NCBI GenBank assembly: GCA_017979445.1
Contig: CM030711.1
Span: 4,216,001-4,280,000 of the forward strand
Reading direction: 5' to 3'
Length of the DNA: 64,000 nucleotides
Origin: Akebia trifoliata
Taxonomy: Eukaryota; Streptophyta; Magnoliopsida; Ranunculales; Lardizabalaceae
A program made the position numbers and the translations under genes. The notes beneath the pieces are model-generated. The model made no database searches. It was given only the letters and a program-made list of their open reading frames with translations, and had not been told where the DNA came from. Shown piece after piece: positions 47,201 to 58,945 of this stretch (position 1 is the stretch's first letter; each line of letters begins with the position of its first letter).

Positions 47201-48583
47201 GCATCCACATATGATTGCTCGGAAGTCTCTCTTCTACGGGGGACTGGTCTTAATAGCATTAGGCAGATCAAATAGCGAACCCACATTGAAAGCATTTTTT
47301 GCTGACCAATTCAAGGCGAAGGATAAAGATGAGATTCGAGTTGATGCTCGCATAAATGTTTGGTGGTGGATCTACGGGTTTGTTGGCATCATGATCGGCA
47401 CGTTCTGGCTCTCTATGAATGCTGATATTAGTTGGGCAACTACATACAAAATTTCAGCAATAGCAATAGGGGTAGCTTGTTTTATATTCTTGTGCGGTTC
47501 TCCTTATTATTCCTACAATAGACCTAGTGGGAGTCCACTCACTAATGTTTGTCGAGTTATTTGGGCCGCTACATGGAAGAGACATCCTGATTACCCTTGC
47601 CAGTTATATGAAAAAGATAATTTTGGAAATGAATTAAGATTGCAACAAACTGATCGTATCAGGTTTAGTGTAAAATTCTTCTTATCTCTTTAAATCCTTC
47701 GATCTCTTATTTTAATTCTCTCTAAAATGTAATTTTGATGGATTGCAGCTGGTTACACAAAGCTGCCATCATTGAATCATCTTCTCAATCTCTACAAGAA
47801 CAGCAACAAAATTGGAGGCTTTGTACAATTACGGAAGTGAAAGAAACGATACATCTATTACAAATGTATCGACTGTGGGGAACCTTCCTCGCTTATGGTT
47901 TGGTGAAGTCTACAGGGAAGACCTTCTTTATTGAGCAAGGAAGCAATATGAATCCTTGCACTATCAACAATATAAAGGTTCCACTAATCTCCCTCTTTGT
48001 GATTAAGTTCTTCTCAAATTTAGTGATCTCCAATCTATATACACTACTATCCAGAAGATTATCCCCATCAAAAGAATATGCAGCCAAAGTTAGAATTTGG
48101 TTCGGTATGCTCTTATCGATATTTTGTTGTACAATTGCTTGGAGGGTGGAGGCGCAAAGGCTGAACATTGTTACGAAACTTATTTCTATCGGCAAGCCTC
48201 CTGAAGAGCTTATAAAAGCCATGAGCATGCTATGGCTAGTTCCCCAGTTTGTGTTACTAGGGGCAATGGAAGGGCTTGCTGAACCTGGCCTGGAGGATTT
48301 CTTCTATGATCAAGCACCTGAATCAATGAGGGACTATGGGCCACCATTCAACGACTGTATAGTAGGAATTGGAAGCCTACTTAGCGCATTTTGTGTGCAT
48401 GCCTCAAGAAGCTGGTTTGCTGATACCCTAAACGACAGTCGATTGGATAAATATTATAGGATGTTAACTATATTAAGTTTTGTCAACTGGTTAATCTATC
48501 AATATATCTCAACGACATACACATTCAATGAACCAGTAATAGAATCGCAACTGTTAGAGATCATTGCTGATGCTACAGCTTGA
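44207..48583 (+). CDS. NPF (NRT1/PTR family) transporter, four exons
   Basis: Model: join(44207..44294, 46853..47070, 47172..47662, 47749..48583), 543 residues; all joints are GT/AG and in frame. NPF proteins are 12-helix plasma- or organelle-membrane carriers moving nitrate, peptides or hormones, usually with protons. Visible: HIADSYLGRF (residues about 82-91), NSEPTLKAFFADQF (loop after TM4), WLHKAAI, NWRLCTITEVKE, and EDFFYDQAPESMR near the C terminus; it resembles the NPF5 group. Exon 1 (MTIVSIRELGIKSWIGYY) gives a short N terminus and lies about 20 bp after repeat A, so a missing 5' exon is possible. The TM1 ExxER motif is absent (MIFSYSL instead). Intron 1 is 2558 bp and carries transposons. 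Confidence 0.8.
44474..45083 (+). mobile_element. Copia solo LTR inside NPF intron 1
   Basis: Begins TGTTAAAGTATGGCTTAAAA and ends CACATACACAACA. It is similar to the LTR at 49968-50406 over most of that LTR, with an extra 170 bp (about 44870-45030). No clear target duplication. A short reading frame at 44735 is an LTR artefact. Confidence 0.7.
45084..46464. other. Rest of NPF intron 1 left of the MITE
   Basis: No exon seen. 45590-45645 (GAGTCACCACCTAATTTAGA, then CTACGGATCAAA) resembles the outer LTR portion of the Ogre-like element (near 1733-1810), so an old LTR remnant is likely. Confidence 0.4.
46465..46825. mobile_element. Fold-back MITE, copy 3, in NPF intron 1
   Basis: Ends CACCCTACACTTTACCC...CATGGGTTAGAAGTTTTGG and the complement CCAAAACTTCTAACCCATG...GGGTAAAGCGTAGGTG form inverted repeats. 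Two internal hairpin units of GGGCTGATTTTTGGTGAG and its complement are present. It ends about 30 bp before exon 2. Confidence 0.8.
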
Positions 48584-48609
48584 AGGAAATTTTGATAGAA
48601 CTATGCAGC

Positions 48610-49420
48610 AAATTCATTTTTGTTGTTATATATATTTTCATTTCTTTTAATTCATTCTTGTAAAAAGTTTTGTTTGAACTTTTAAGGAGTATCATCTTAA
48701 CTATTTCCTCGCATCATTGTTTTTCACCATAACCTTCGTAACTGCTATTATATACAAAATACAATACAGAACCTCACTGATTTGAGTGGGGAAACTTCTT
48801 CAATATTTAAGTTGTTTTATGGTATCAGAGCAGTAGAAAAACTCACATTTTCTTTTCAATCCTTTCATGGCTGATCTCAACACTTACTCAATGACAATGC
48901 AAACATCACACGCAACACTCCCAACTTCCAACATTTCCTAACTATTAAACTTGATCAACACAATTACATACAGTACAAATCACAGTTCTTACCTCTTCTT
49001 CGAGAACATGACCTCATAGGTTATATCGATGTCTCTTTGCCTTGTCCACGCAAATTTTTTCCCGATGTCACTTCCAAACAAGCCAAATTAACCCTTGCTT
49101 ATCTTGTCTCTGACAGAGAGCATCCACACCAAAATCGTTGGCCTGATACAACTTCCAAAGATGTTTGGACAGTTCTTGAGAAACAGTTCTTGTCTCTATC
49201 TCAGACTTGGTTGATACAACTTCGTCTATAATTCCAAGCAATTCGTAAAGTATCTCTCCCTATCTCTGATTATCATCATAAGATTAAGATCATAGTGTAT
49301 CACCTTGATGCTGCTGATCACAAGATACCCGACAAAGAGCTTATGTTGTATATCCTCGTTGGACTTGATCCTAAGTATCATTATGAGAAAACTGGAAAAT
49401 TCGACAGGCCTGGCCCAAGA
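48610..49420 (+). pseudogene. Copia-type fragment: LTR end, PBS and gag
   Basis: TGGTATCAGAGC (48820-48831) is the classic primer-binding site complementary to initiator tRNA-Met. Downstream the sense reads LTIKLDQHNYIQYKSQFLPL and IGYIDVSLPCP, then after a stop SDYHHKIKIIVYHLDAAD and ELMLYILVGLDPKY, the copia gag (UBN2-like) domain. The element is truncated after about 600 bp. The region before the PBS (about 48610-48819) is the probable LTR remnant; its start is unclear and may overlap the NPF 3' UTR. Confidence 0.7.
48820..48831 (+). promoter_or_regulatory. Primer-binding site (initiator tRNA-Met)
   Basis: TGGTATCAGAGC, 12 bases as used by Ty1/copia elements. Confidence 0.85.
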
Positions 49421-49967
49421 ATTTTAGAAATAGAATTTTGATGGTCTAGGGTCTTTGAAATTTGATGTTCACCAGATTCAATAGCTTAGAACCGACGAAT
49501 TTCTCCCATCTTCCATTAATTTGAAAAAAATAATTCAACGGAGGTCAAAATAAAATATTAGACTATCACCACAACAAATTTTTATCTTAAGTAGCAAAAA
49601 TTTTCTACCTCATCAACCAAACAATATTATTGCACAAATCATCATACAGTTCCCGAGCACTTAATTTTTTAATGGACACAGGCACGTATTGTGACTCACC
49701 ACACTGATCATGGTTAGTTGTGCTTGTTGTACCATGAACACAACCTAAACCCTAATTTACCTTATGGCAATCTCCTTCACTTTTGACAAACTAAATAGTT
49801 TCATAAACCCTCAAAAACACCCATATTACGGCCCACACATCTTCCATCCACCTATTTTACATAAAACCTAGCCCCAAATCTATGGCCCATTTAAACAATA
49901 GAAAATTATATTTGTGTGAATGCACCTTTACATATTTGACTCCAAATTTATTTTCAAACTCCCATTA

Positions 49968-50406
49968 TGTTGTAGTATGGCTTAAAAATCAATTTGGTTC
50001 GGTTCAAGTGTGTGTATTATTGGGCCGATCCAAGGTAATTTGGGTTGGGTTTGTAATTTATGTAAGTGGCCTACTTATGTGATGCTTCTAAAAAAGATTT
50101 TATTCTTTTGTTGTAAGAAGTCTAACTTCAAGTTTAAGTATTTTCTAGAGAAAAGTGTAGAAAAAGAAAGAAACCCAAAAGATGAGGAGTTGAGAGGTTT
50201 GAAAAGATTGAGGTCTAGAAGAAGGTGAATCTAAGTAATAAAGGAAGTCCTCGTATGGATCTGCCTCGTTTTCTTCATAATGAAATCGAGCTTCAACGCT
50301 CATACATAGCCTTTGAGTGAAACACATAAAATCTCATGTTATAAGTAATAAAGGTGTTTGACGAAATTACTAAGTATGCTTCATATGGGTGTTCACATAC
50401 ACAACA
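49968..50406 (+). repeat. 5' LTR of a second copia element
   Basis: Runs from TGTTGTAGTATGGC to CACATACACAACA and is followed after two bases by the primer-binding site. It is related to the solo LTR at 44474-45083. Confidence 0.75.
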
Positions 50407-51142
50407 AGTGGTATCAAAGCCTACATTATTTAGGATGTTTACAATGGCAGGAAAGGGTACAACGATGATCGAAAGTTCCGATGGGTTGAAGTTTGAAGCA
50501 AAATCATTTGATGGAAAATCATACTTTACATTATGACAAAGGAAGATGAAGAATATTCTTATCCAACAAGGGCTTCATAATTGCACTCGAGACATTGAAA
50601 CGAAGTTGGAGAGCATATCTCATCTTCTGAAAGTGTTGTTAGGTATGTTGATTTTGATTATGTTGGTGATGCAAACAAAAAGAAATCTTTGACAGGTTAC
50701 GTTTTCACTTTTTACGGTAGTACCACCAGTTGAAATGCAACTTTGCAGCCAATGATCGAATTGTCTATCAGGTTGAGTATAGACAACTATAGAGGCAATA
50801 TGGGTGTAGGACTTGGTTACTGATTTGGGTTTGGAATAAGGTGTTACTACGGTATTTTGTGACAATCAGAGTGTCATACATTTGATCAAAAATCATATGT
50901 ATCATAAGAAAATCAAGCATATTGATATTAGATTACACTTCATTCAAAATGTTGTCGCTCAGGGTGTTACTGTAATGAAAAAGATTGATACAGCAAATAA
51001 TCTAGTAGATTTAATGACTAAGGCCATCCCAAGTTTCAAGTTTAGGGTAGCCTAAATTTGGTAGGTGTTTACAGTTCTTGAGGTCCTAGTGGGGTGAGGC
51101 GAAAGCGATTTCTTTTTGTGAATAGAAGCCAAGGTAGAGATT
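50407..51142 (+). pseudogene. Copia internal region: gag start fused to RNase H
   Basis: Primer-binding site TGGTATCAAAGC (50410-50421). The frame from ATG 50444 reads KFEAKSFDGKSYFTL, then TGA where Trp is usual, then QRKMKNILIQQGLH (copia gag start). At about 50636 it jumps to ANKKKSLTGYVFTFYGSTTS and, through several frame changes, QSVIHL, KHIDIRLHFI and LVDLMTK, the copia RNase H end. Protease, integrase and RT are absent. A purine tract AAGGTAGAGA (51131-51140) precedes the 3' LTR. Confidence 0.75.
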
Positions 51143-51573
51143 TGTTGGGTTATGTCTTATATTTTTGTATATGAAGAGTTGTCATGGTTTCAACCCGGAT
51201 CTTTTGATGATTCCTTAACGACCCATTTTATTGGTAATATGTGGGATTTCCCCATCATTATCGGGGGTCTACGGGCTTCGCCCCCGGGAAAAATATTGGG
51301 CCCATTTAGTTTTGATTTGGATCCAACTAGTTTAACCTATTTGTAACTCTAAATTTATAAATGGTAAGAGATGAAACCCTAAAGAGGTGAGAGAGATATA
51401 CGAGAGATAGAGAGAAATTGTTACCTAGTTCTTCTTTGGTTATTATAATGAAATTATCGTTTTCGCCCATAGACGTAGGTCGATGCTTTGATTGAACTAT
51501 GTATATCTTGTTTCTTGTAAGATTCTTGTGTTCTTGTTGATTTATACTTCGGATGATAGGGTTCTTTCTAACA
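51143..51573 (+). repeat. 3' LTR of a copia element, unlike the 5' LTR
   Basis: Begins TGTTGGGTTATGTC and ends TTCTTTCTAACA, the usual copia LTR ends. It shows no clear resemblance to 49968-50406, so the two LTRs come from different elements. It includes a palindromic GGGGTCTACGGG/CCCCCGGG stretch near 51260-51290. Confidence 0.65.
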
Positions 51574-51584
51574 AAGTCAATATG

Positions 51585-51700
51585 CACTACAAAATAACAC
51601 TTTTAAGCCGTGGTTCAAGTAACTTAAACTCGTTACAAAGCCAATGACCATGATTTGTTGCGATATCTCATCACTACTAATCAAGACATCTAAAACAATC
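51585..51700 (+). mobile_element. Possible left end of another CACTA element
   Basis: CACTACAAAATAACACTTTT is a canonical CACTA-type 5' terminus, followed by AAGCCGTGG and repeated GTAACTTAAACTCGTTAC-like words. No matching right end (GTAGTG) was found downstream, so this may be only a remnant. Confidence 0.4.
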
Positions 51701-52159
51701 GATGGTTAAAATTTGTACTCCATCATACAAGCATAACCAAGCATCAAAATTGCTCAACATGGAAAGATTTGTACCCTATTAATGGTTTGGGCTACCTTTC
51801 TTAAACTGAGGTATCTTCACACATTGGCCCACCTTACATATCAGCTTTGATTTTCTCGATTATCGAGAGTGTTTTAATTAGCAAATCCTAACATATCAGG
51901 AAACACTCCGGCTTAAGATAAGATCTACGAGGAATAAAAGGAATAACAAGGCTTTTAATCTATAATGACTAAACTATCCTCTAAAAATACTATATAAAGC
52001 CAAAAACCCGATGGATATTTTCGGTATTTAGCTTAATCTTTTGCATCTTAGGCGGCCTACCTGTTTGCAGCTGTTATACTTATTGTATGTTTTATCTGGA
52101 AAATGTAAGTTACACAGCCAGGTGTTTGAATCTCATCTTAACCATCATTTGCAACTCAT
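51701..52159. other. Intergenic DNA
   Basis: No gene or clear repeat boundary seen; probably the interior of the element starting at 51585. Confidence 0.3.
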
Positions 52160-52805
52160 GGTGATTTTGAAATGTCCCTCCACTTTTTGTTCAAAATGAC
52201 CCTATGTGTTTTCAAAATGATGACATGTTCCCTTGACTTAGGTCTTCTCAAAGAGACAACCAAAAATAACCTAAATGCCCTCATTTGCAACCTCTAGCTG
52301 AAGAACCCTTGATTTTCTCTTCAGAAAGTTATCATTTTCAAGATTACCTCTAGCCTAAAGTATGGACTATTTTAACCAACATAACTAAAAAAAAAAAAAA
52401 ACAAATAGATAAATTAAACTATTTTGATCTATTCAATCCATTGTTTTCAATGCCTCGTAGAAAACCCTTGATCTTTCTACCCAAAACAATATCCATCTAC
52501 TTCAAAAATCTCATATTGTTCTTAAGGTTTGAAGAAGATAGAATCTTTTGTTTTCTCAAGTTTTTCACTACTAAAAGCATATTCCAAAAAATTTATCTCG
52601 TTGTTGAGGTATCTGCAAGGTGATGAATCTTAAGATTGAAGAAGGATTGAAGAGAACTGATAAGAGTTTGAACATGAGGATATTTATGTCATTTTAAATT
52701 AATTTCTCACAGAAGACCTAGGTCAAAGGGACAAGTCATCAGTTTGTAAACATGGGAGGTATCTCTAATATTTACTAAAACGTTGAGGGGTATCTCTAAA
52801 TCACC
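52160..52805. mobile_element. Non-autonomous DNA element with ~100-bp terminal inverted repeats
   Basis: GGTGATTTTGAAATGTCCCT...GATGACATGTTCCCTTGACT at the left is mirrored by AAAGGGACAAGTCATCAGTT...GGGGTATCTCTAAATCACC at the right. No transposase. Long degenerate inverted repeats suggest a MULE-like derivative; target duplication not identified. Confidence 0.55.
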
Positions 52806-52934
52806 CAAAATTTTCATCTCTCTTCCCGACGACATATAATGACTAGATATAATGTAAGCCCTAAAAATCATAATATCGCATCGACTAATGATTTTTGAAC
52901 TCAACCTGACAATCGGATTCAAAAACTCATTAAT

Positions 52935-53065
52935 GTGTCATGTGTAAAGAAGCGTAGATTCTTTCTCTTGGGATACACAATTACATGGCAGGTTGGTTGT
53001 GTATCCCGAGGGACAGAATCTACAGTTCTTTGCCCATGCTACGTCGGTGAATTTTGAATCCTCCT
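52935..53065. mobile_element. Fold-back MITE remnant (GGGATACACAA hairpin)
   Basis: GTAGATTCTTTCTCTTGGGA/TACACAA pairs with TTGTGTATCCCGAGGGACAG/AATCTAC around a short GCAGGTTGG centre. Core shared with 27803-27958, 55490-55615 and 62075-62200. Confidence 0.65.
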
Positions 53066-53271
53066 GACAGCTTGATTTCAAAAATCAGCACTCTATCGCG
53101 TCTTCTTTGTGTTTTCAAATATGCTTCTTCTTCAGGTTTTTCGGTGTCATTAAGAATGGACACGTGTTACTAAATGAGGACAGAAGACCGATTATAGGAG
53201 GTTGTCTGAAACAGAGGCAACTTTAGACAATTTTTCTCTATTTAAGCCACTAAGACATGCGTCTGGGACCC

Positions 53272-53345
53272 CCTCCTCCCCCCCCCCCCCCCCCCCCCCC
53301 CACTCTCTCCCTCTCTCTCGCTCTCGCTCGCTCGCTCTCGTTTTA
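53272..53345. repeat. Poly(C) run followed by CT/CTCG repeats
   Basis: About 28 consecutive C (53274-53301) after CCCCCTCC, then CTCTCC and CTCGCTCGCTCG repeats. The stretch between 53066 and 53879 otherwise shows no gene. Confidence 0.9.
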
Positions 53346-55489
53346 TTTTCATTTTTCATTTTAATGGTGAGTAAGGGGTCTACAGATGTAGGTATTTTTA
53401 TCCTCCATACTGTAGCAACAATATTGACCATTGATGTTCCTCGATTTCAAAATATTGAGGATCATCAAAGGGTTTGCATATCGGGGTGATGCTGCTAGTA
53501 CACTACAGTAATATATTTTCCTTAGTTATGTGTCCTTACGTTTGTTTTCTCTTGCTTGTAGGAATGTGATTTTGGAAAAAAAAAAAAAAAGTTGAAATCT
53601 CTCAAGCTAGCTAAAGAACAAGATCGATTATTTGGCTAAGTGAGACTGATCTAACAAGGTGAGCAAACCATGTATATCTTTATAGCTTGATAGTAAAACC
53701 CACTGGTCCCACTAGAGCGGTAGTGGAATTTGTTAATATCTATATTTCTAGAACCTTCCTACTGTTTTACTGCTGTTATTTTTTTGTTTACTATTAGTTA
53801 CAAATTAGGTTCAGTTAGTTGTAGTTAGTTAAAAGTAGTTCTTTCTTTTTTACCAATTTATCTTGAGTTTTTTTTTTTTTTTTTTTTTTTAAGAATTGCT
53901 ATTTCAAACCTGTAAGTTTTTCTTTCCTGTAACTTCAAAATAGAAAGAAGTTCAACATCTTAAGAACTCGAAACAAATGATCAAAGATACAATTTGATAA
54001 GGGACATATGAAAAATAAATCCAACTCTAATTATAGAATCAAAATTCTTTCAATTCATTGAAGGTTACTGATGCATGGTACATTAGTACTTATTATGCAA
54101 ACATATAATCAGTGCTCTTTAAATATTATTAGGGGTTTGATTAAAGAGCTTCAAAAGTCATAAAAATTGCATTTTATTCTTTTCAAACTTAAAATTCATG
54201 AACTATTTAGAATAGTTCACTAATCCGGAGAATAATACTTTCATTGAAAAAATCGAATTAAATGGGAGATTGCTAACAAGGGTTCAGGGATGTTCATCTT
54301 CAAATTTGTTATCTGGATCCTTAAACGTTTGAGGTGTTTTTTGTTTTTTTTTTTTTTTTCAACACTGAGTTGACCTGGCAGTGCATAGAGAATCGTTGAT
54401 TTTTTACTCATATTTCGAGAAAATAAATCTATGGTTATCTGTGACTCTAAGTCAAGGCAGTGGTGTACTCTGTGTCCAATGCAGGCAGTGTAGAACGACT
54501 CTAGTTTTTATTTTCAAGTGTCGATCTCAAACATAAAAATCAAACTGATACTAATTAAACCTATCTTACTCTCTAAATTTTTTATCATACCACATCAATG
54601 ATATATATCTTTAACATTTATTAAAATCAGAATTCCAAAAAAGTTTTATATACCTGTAATAAATTGAACCAGCTTAGCAATAGATCCAGTTAGATATGAT
54701 GGTGCGGGTTGGCTGATTGTCGATGCCTCTTTCCCGGGAAGAAAAAAAAAAGTAAATAAAAATAAAATGGGATTATAATGAAATAAATCAAGAACAAGTT
54801 TTGAGTGAAACTTATTGGAAGAACTTGAAATCCTTTTAATACGAGAGAAGAGAGGTATTGTGATCATCTCATACCGTGTCCGTGTCCTTGTCTTCCTACA
54901 AAGCGCGTTTCCCATTGATTTTATTTTCTTGTATCCTTCTGAGAAATCTCTTCTCTTTCGACTTGTAAACCTCCTCTCCATCGTTTCTATAAAGACCGTT
55001 GTTGTTGGAAACTTTAAGAGTCAATGGAAACTTCAAGAAATGTTGTTGGAAACTTCCTCTCTCCTGTAATTAATGTGTTTTCAAAAATTAAATAAATTTC
55101 TTAAATTAAAAATATTTTAAATAATTTTATTTGGAATCAGGATAGCCTAACTAACGTACTAAGATTTCAAATCTTTCTAAGAGTCATTTGGACAAACATG
55201 GTTTACCTTGATCCATGGTTATGAAAATGGACGACCACCATACTCCCAAATTTCAAATTCAACAGGGAAAAATAACTAATCTTTTAAAAAAGATTTCCAA
55301 GCTCTTAAAAGGGTATTTTAGAAACACCGATCTGTTAAATGGGTGATATTAACTTTATCCCTTGCAAAATACAATATTAGGTTTATCTAGAAACACCGAC
55401 CATGTTGAATGGTGTGTTTTCTCTGCCACACACAAACGTGTCAATGAATTTGGACTAATGATAAAATGACACGTTAAAATTTATGTGAT

Positions 55490-55615
55490 TTATAGGCTGC
55501 TGACATGGCAAATGCACAATATCGTAGATCATTTTTCATTGTGTATCCCAAAGAAAAAGATCTATGATTTTGTCCACTTATCACATCAGTAGCGTACAAA
55601 CAGCATATATTTTAG
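55490..55615. mobile_element. Fold-back MITE in copy C
   Basis: GCTGCTGACATGGCAAATGC and its near-complement flank a TAGATC...GTGTATCCCAAAGAAAAAGATCTA hairpin. The matching hairpin in copy B is 62075-62200; copy A keeps only a remnant near 42580-42620. Confidence 0.7.
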
Positions 55616-56169
55616 TGGATTCCTTTATCACGACTCTTTAATTTTTAGGGCGGAAAAAGCTTATGGTGCCCCCCCACCGATTGAAAATCTTTTATCTAAC
55701 TAACTTATGTGACAATGAAATGTTGGAAAAGAATGTATTAAGTTTAAAAAACAAAAGAAAAAACACCTTCCTTAATGAGTAAGGAAAGTTTCCTGATAGT
55801 ACCACTTGAGACACTTAAAAATAGGAAGCAGATCCTCTGTAGCACATGGTTCGTGTAATACCCTGTTGCACAGATCCAACGGAAGAGAGAGAATTATCTA
55901 AGTAAAAAATTAACAACTCAACGTCTTGTGATCATGATTTAAAAAATAAATAAATCAGAAAAAGAAAAAATATATTCTTAATTTTAAATTATTTTCAATA
56001 TATATTATTTTAGAATAAATATTAAAATGGAATATGTGTAAAGATATCCAAGCGTTACTGATTTGTAATAAGGCTTAAGTGTTTAATGTACATGCATAAA
56101 AATATCATATATTCTTTATTTACCAAGGATGAGTACAAATGATGATTTTGAATATATATATATATATAT

Positions 56170-56690
56170 GGGTCCCGTTCAGCACCCTAAGCTTTACCAC
56201 ACACTTTAACAAACGTGTTTTGTCTTACATGGATTAGAAGTTTTGGAATGGGCTGATTTTTGGTGAGGATGATCTCTATGGTGAGGAGATCATCCTCACC
56301 AAAAATCAGCTCATTCCAAAACTTCTAACCCCATCAAAAATGGTTTACAAAAAATGGACGGTCCACGATTTTTCAACGTGTAAACATGGGGCTAAACATT
56401 TCGGAATGGGCTGATTTTTGGGGAGGATGATCTTCTAATCATAGAGATCATCCTCACCAAAAATCAGCCCATTCCAAAACTTCTAGCCCCAGTTTACAAG
56501 TTGAAAAATCGTGGACCGTAATTTTTTATAAACCATTTTTTATGGGGTTAGAAGTTTTGGAATGGGCTGATTTTTGGTGATGATGAACTCCTCACCGTAG
56601 AGATCATTCTCACCAAAAATCAGCCCATTCCAAAACCTCTAACCCATGTTTTGAAAAATGTTTTGCCAAAATGTTTATTGCTGAACATTT

Positions 56691-56695
<5 letters not shown>
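56170..56695. mobile_element. Fold-back MITE, copy 4, in a TA microsatellite
   Basis: GGGTCCCGTTCAGCACCC...TTAGAAGTTTTGGAATGGGC opens it and CCAAAACCTCTAACCCATG...TGCTGAACATTTCC closes it. Three hairpin units of GGGCTGATTTTTGG(T/G)GAG with complements lie inside. Both borders are (TA)n; in copy B the same place is an uninterrupted (TA)n (61520-61540), showing the insertion directly. Confidence 0.85.
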
Positions 56696-56734
<39 letters not shown>

Positions 56735-58589
56735 TATTTGGATATAAGTATTATGAAAATTTTAATATGTATACACACGAATTTTTGAAAGTTTTTTTTA
56801 GAGTATTGAAGTTGAATTATACCCAAACCATTATCGTATCACATCTTTGATGTTCTTCGAATTTTGGCCGATTTTTAAACAAACTACTAAAGTTATATTC
56901 CAAATCATTCTCGAATTAATCCTGGAACGATTTTTTGCCGTACACCAAATTGCTAACTATGGTTTAGACCAATCATTTGGGTTGATATATGCAACTTAAG
57001 ATCTGGCACAAAGAATATTGGATAGGCTCGGCCCATTAACATACGTACCAGGCTAGTTAGTTTCCCTTAATTCTGCCTTCTTTTAGTGGTACCAAACCAA
57101 TAACTATGGCACTTGGCACAGCTCAATATGATCAATCAACTACGTCACCAAACTAATTTAGTCGTTCCCAAAGACAATGCTGTAATGCCCCACATCAAAG
57201 AGTACTCCATGACACGCTATTTTGGGTCAACTAGCCCATCTGCACTTTTGTTCACCATTTTGGGACCTACAAAATAAGAACAAGATCCGAAAAACACTTT
57301 CCTTACTTTGTAAGATTTCAAATCTTACTAAGGGATTTTTCGTATCTTCCACTCCTCAAGATCCACACTATAATTAAAGCGACTCTATGATTTTCTTCTC
57401 GTATGATCCTCTGAATTTTTTGTTATCTTCTCTGGTGAATTTTCCTTTTCTAAATCATCTTCTTCGTTTGTTTTGACCTGAAAAGACACTAGTATGATGT
57501 CGACTAAAGAGCCTTTGACGATCAAGCTAATAGTTGATGAAAATTACAAAATAGGAAGGAAAAATAAGCACTAGAGTTGTGTGCCTTGTGGTTTAAATGG
57601 GAGAAGTCTTCATATTTTATACGATGGACTCTTTAATGAGGAAAATAAATTTAATTGTAATTACTTACTCATGTTGTCTACCATTTATGGTAATAAAATC
57701 CCATGATGTTTTGATGATAATGAAGACCCTATCCTCATGGTTCTTATAACATACATAAGAGTGACCTTAAATATGTAATTGTTCCAACTCGATGACTGTT
57801 TAGTTCCTCAAGTAGACTTGGTCGATTTATGTGTCTGCAACTCTTTTGCGCACAATACATTTTTTACTTTGATGAAAGAACATGTTGTAATGACTTTTAC
57901 TACTTGATTAATTTTATAGTGATTAGTTATAAATGTTGTTACTGAGACAACTTTACACAATTTCGTTAGTGTATCAATCTTCTCAAAGTAATTCAAAAAA
58001 GTAAGAGGAAGAGAATTAGTAATAATAGTAATAGTATTAGCTATTGAGCAAGAGTAAGAGAAGGATAAACAGCAATAGTATCAACTACTGAGCAAGAGTA
58101 TGAGAAGAAACAGTAGCATCAACTATTGAGTAGGAGTAGGAGAAGGAAAAGAAACAATAGCATCAACTACTAAGAAAGAGAAGAAATAGTAGCATAAGCT
58201 AATAAGCAGGAGTAGGAGAAGTAGATGCAACAATAATAGTTATTGCTGACGAAAAAACTCGATCAAATCACTTTTAGTACCTATGGGGAGGCCGAAAGGA
58301 TTGGAAAATGAGGGGTTGGCTCTCATAAGGAGGCCAAACCACTAAGATGTACCACAGAACAGGGTGGCCATGGTAATCGAACCACTTAGATGTAACATAT
58401 AGAGGAGAGGGTTAGGCCAAGGAGGTCGAACCACCTTGAAGGAACAAATAAAGGGGTCGACTAAGGTGGTTAAACCATTTTGAGGGAGCAAGGGAGAGCA
58501 TGACCAAGGTAATTGAACCACTTAAACAGAACAATAAAGTGGCGATTGGCCATAGAGGCCGACCCAAATACATTTTCGAATTGGGTTTA

Positions 58590-58945
58590 TAAGTTGGTCA
58601 CTTTAACTTTTGCTCGGATGAAGGGTTATAATCAGATGGCGCTGAATCCAGACTCTCTTTATGCAATTAGATGTATAAAGAAGGAGATTGAAGCCTCTTG
58701 GAAATACATGGAAGATATCAAAGAAATTCAACAACTAGCATCTTGAGTGAATCTAATAGAACGGCAGATATTCTTACAAAGTTAGGGGCCTTTGGAGAGG
58801 GTTGATTTGTGAATGAGGATGCATCTTACGTATCTCAAGAGTTAATGTGAATCATTATCAAAGATTTATTTTGCAATTATTCACGTTGAGCTCATGTAAT
58901 CAGGGTGGTGCCCTTTAATCTCAGCATATCAATAAATAAAAAAAA
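58590..58945 (+). pseudogene. RNase H-like (LINE RVT_3) fragment, copy B
   Basis: Same fragment as 40243-40600: LTFARMKGYNQMAL, SLYAIRCIKKEIEASW, KEIQQLAS, then a stop and an oligo(A) at about 58936-58945. It has its own substitutions, including loss of open reading after LAS. Confidence 0.5.

Larger units (their letters stand above)
53880..57335 (-). repeat. Large repeat, copy C (inverted, partial)
   Basis: Complement of 41738-44185 in copy A and of 60890-63215 in copy B. It starts at a poly(T) (complement of A's poly(A)) and meets copy B at ACTTTGTAAGATTTCAAATC/TTAC. It carries a MITE (56170-56695) absent from A and B. About 290 bp near 55650-55930 is shared with B but missing in A. Confidence 0.85.

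Noticed and set aside
57498..57565. Start of a DUF674-like gene
   Set aside because: Only about 20 residues of weak resemblance in copy B and a stop in copy A; not enough for a gene call.
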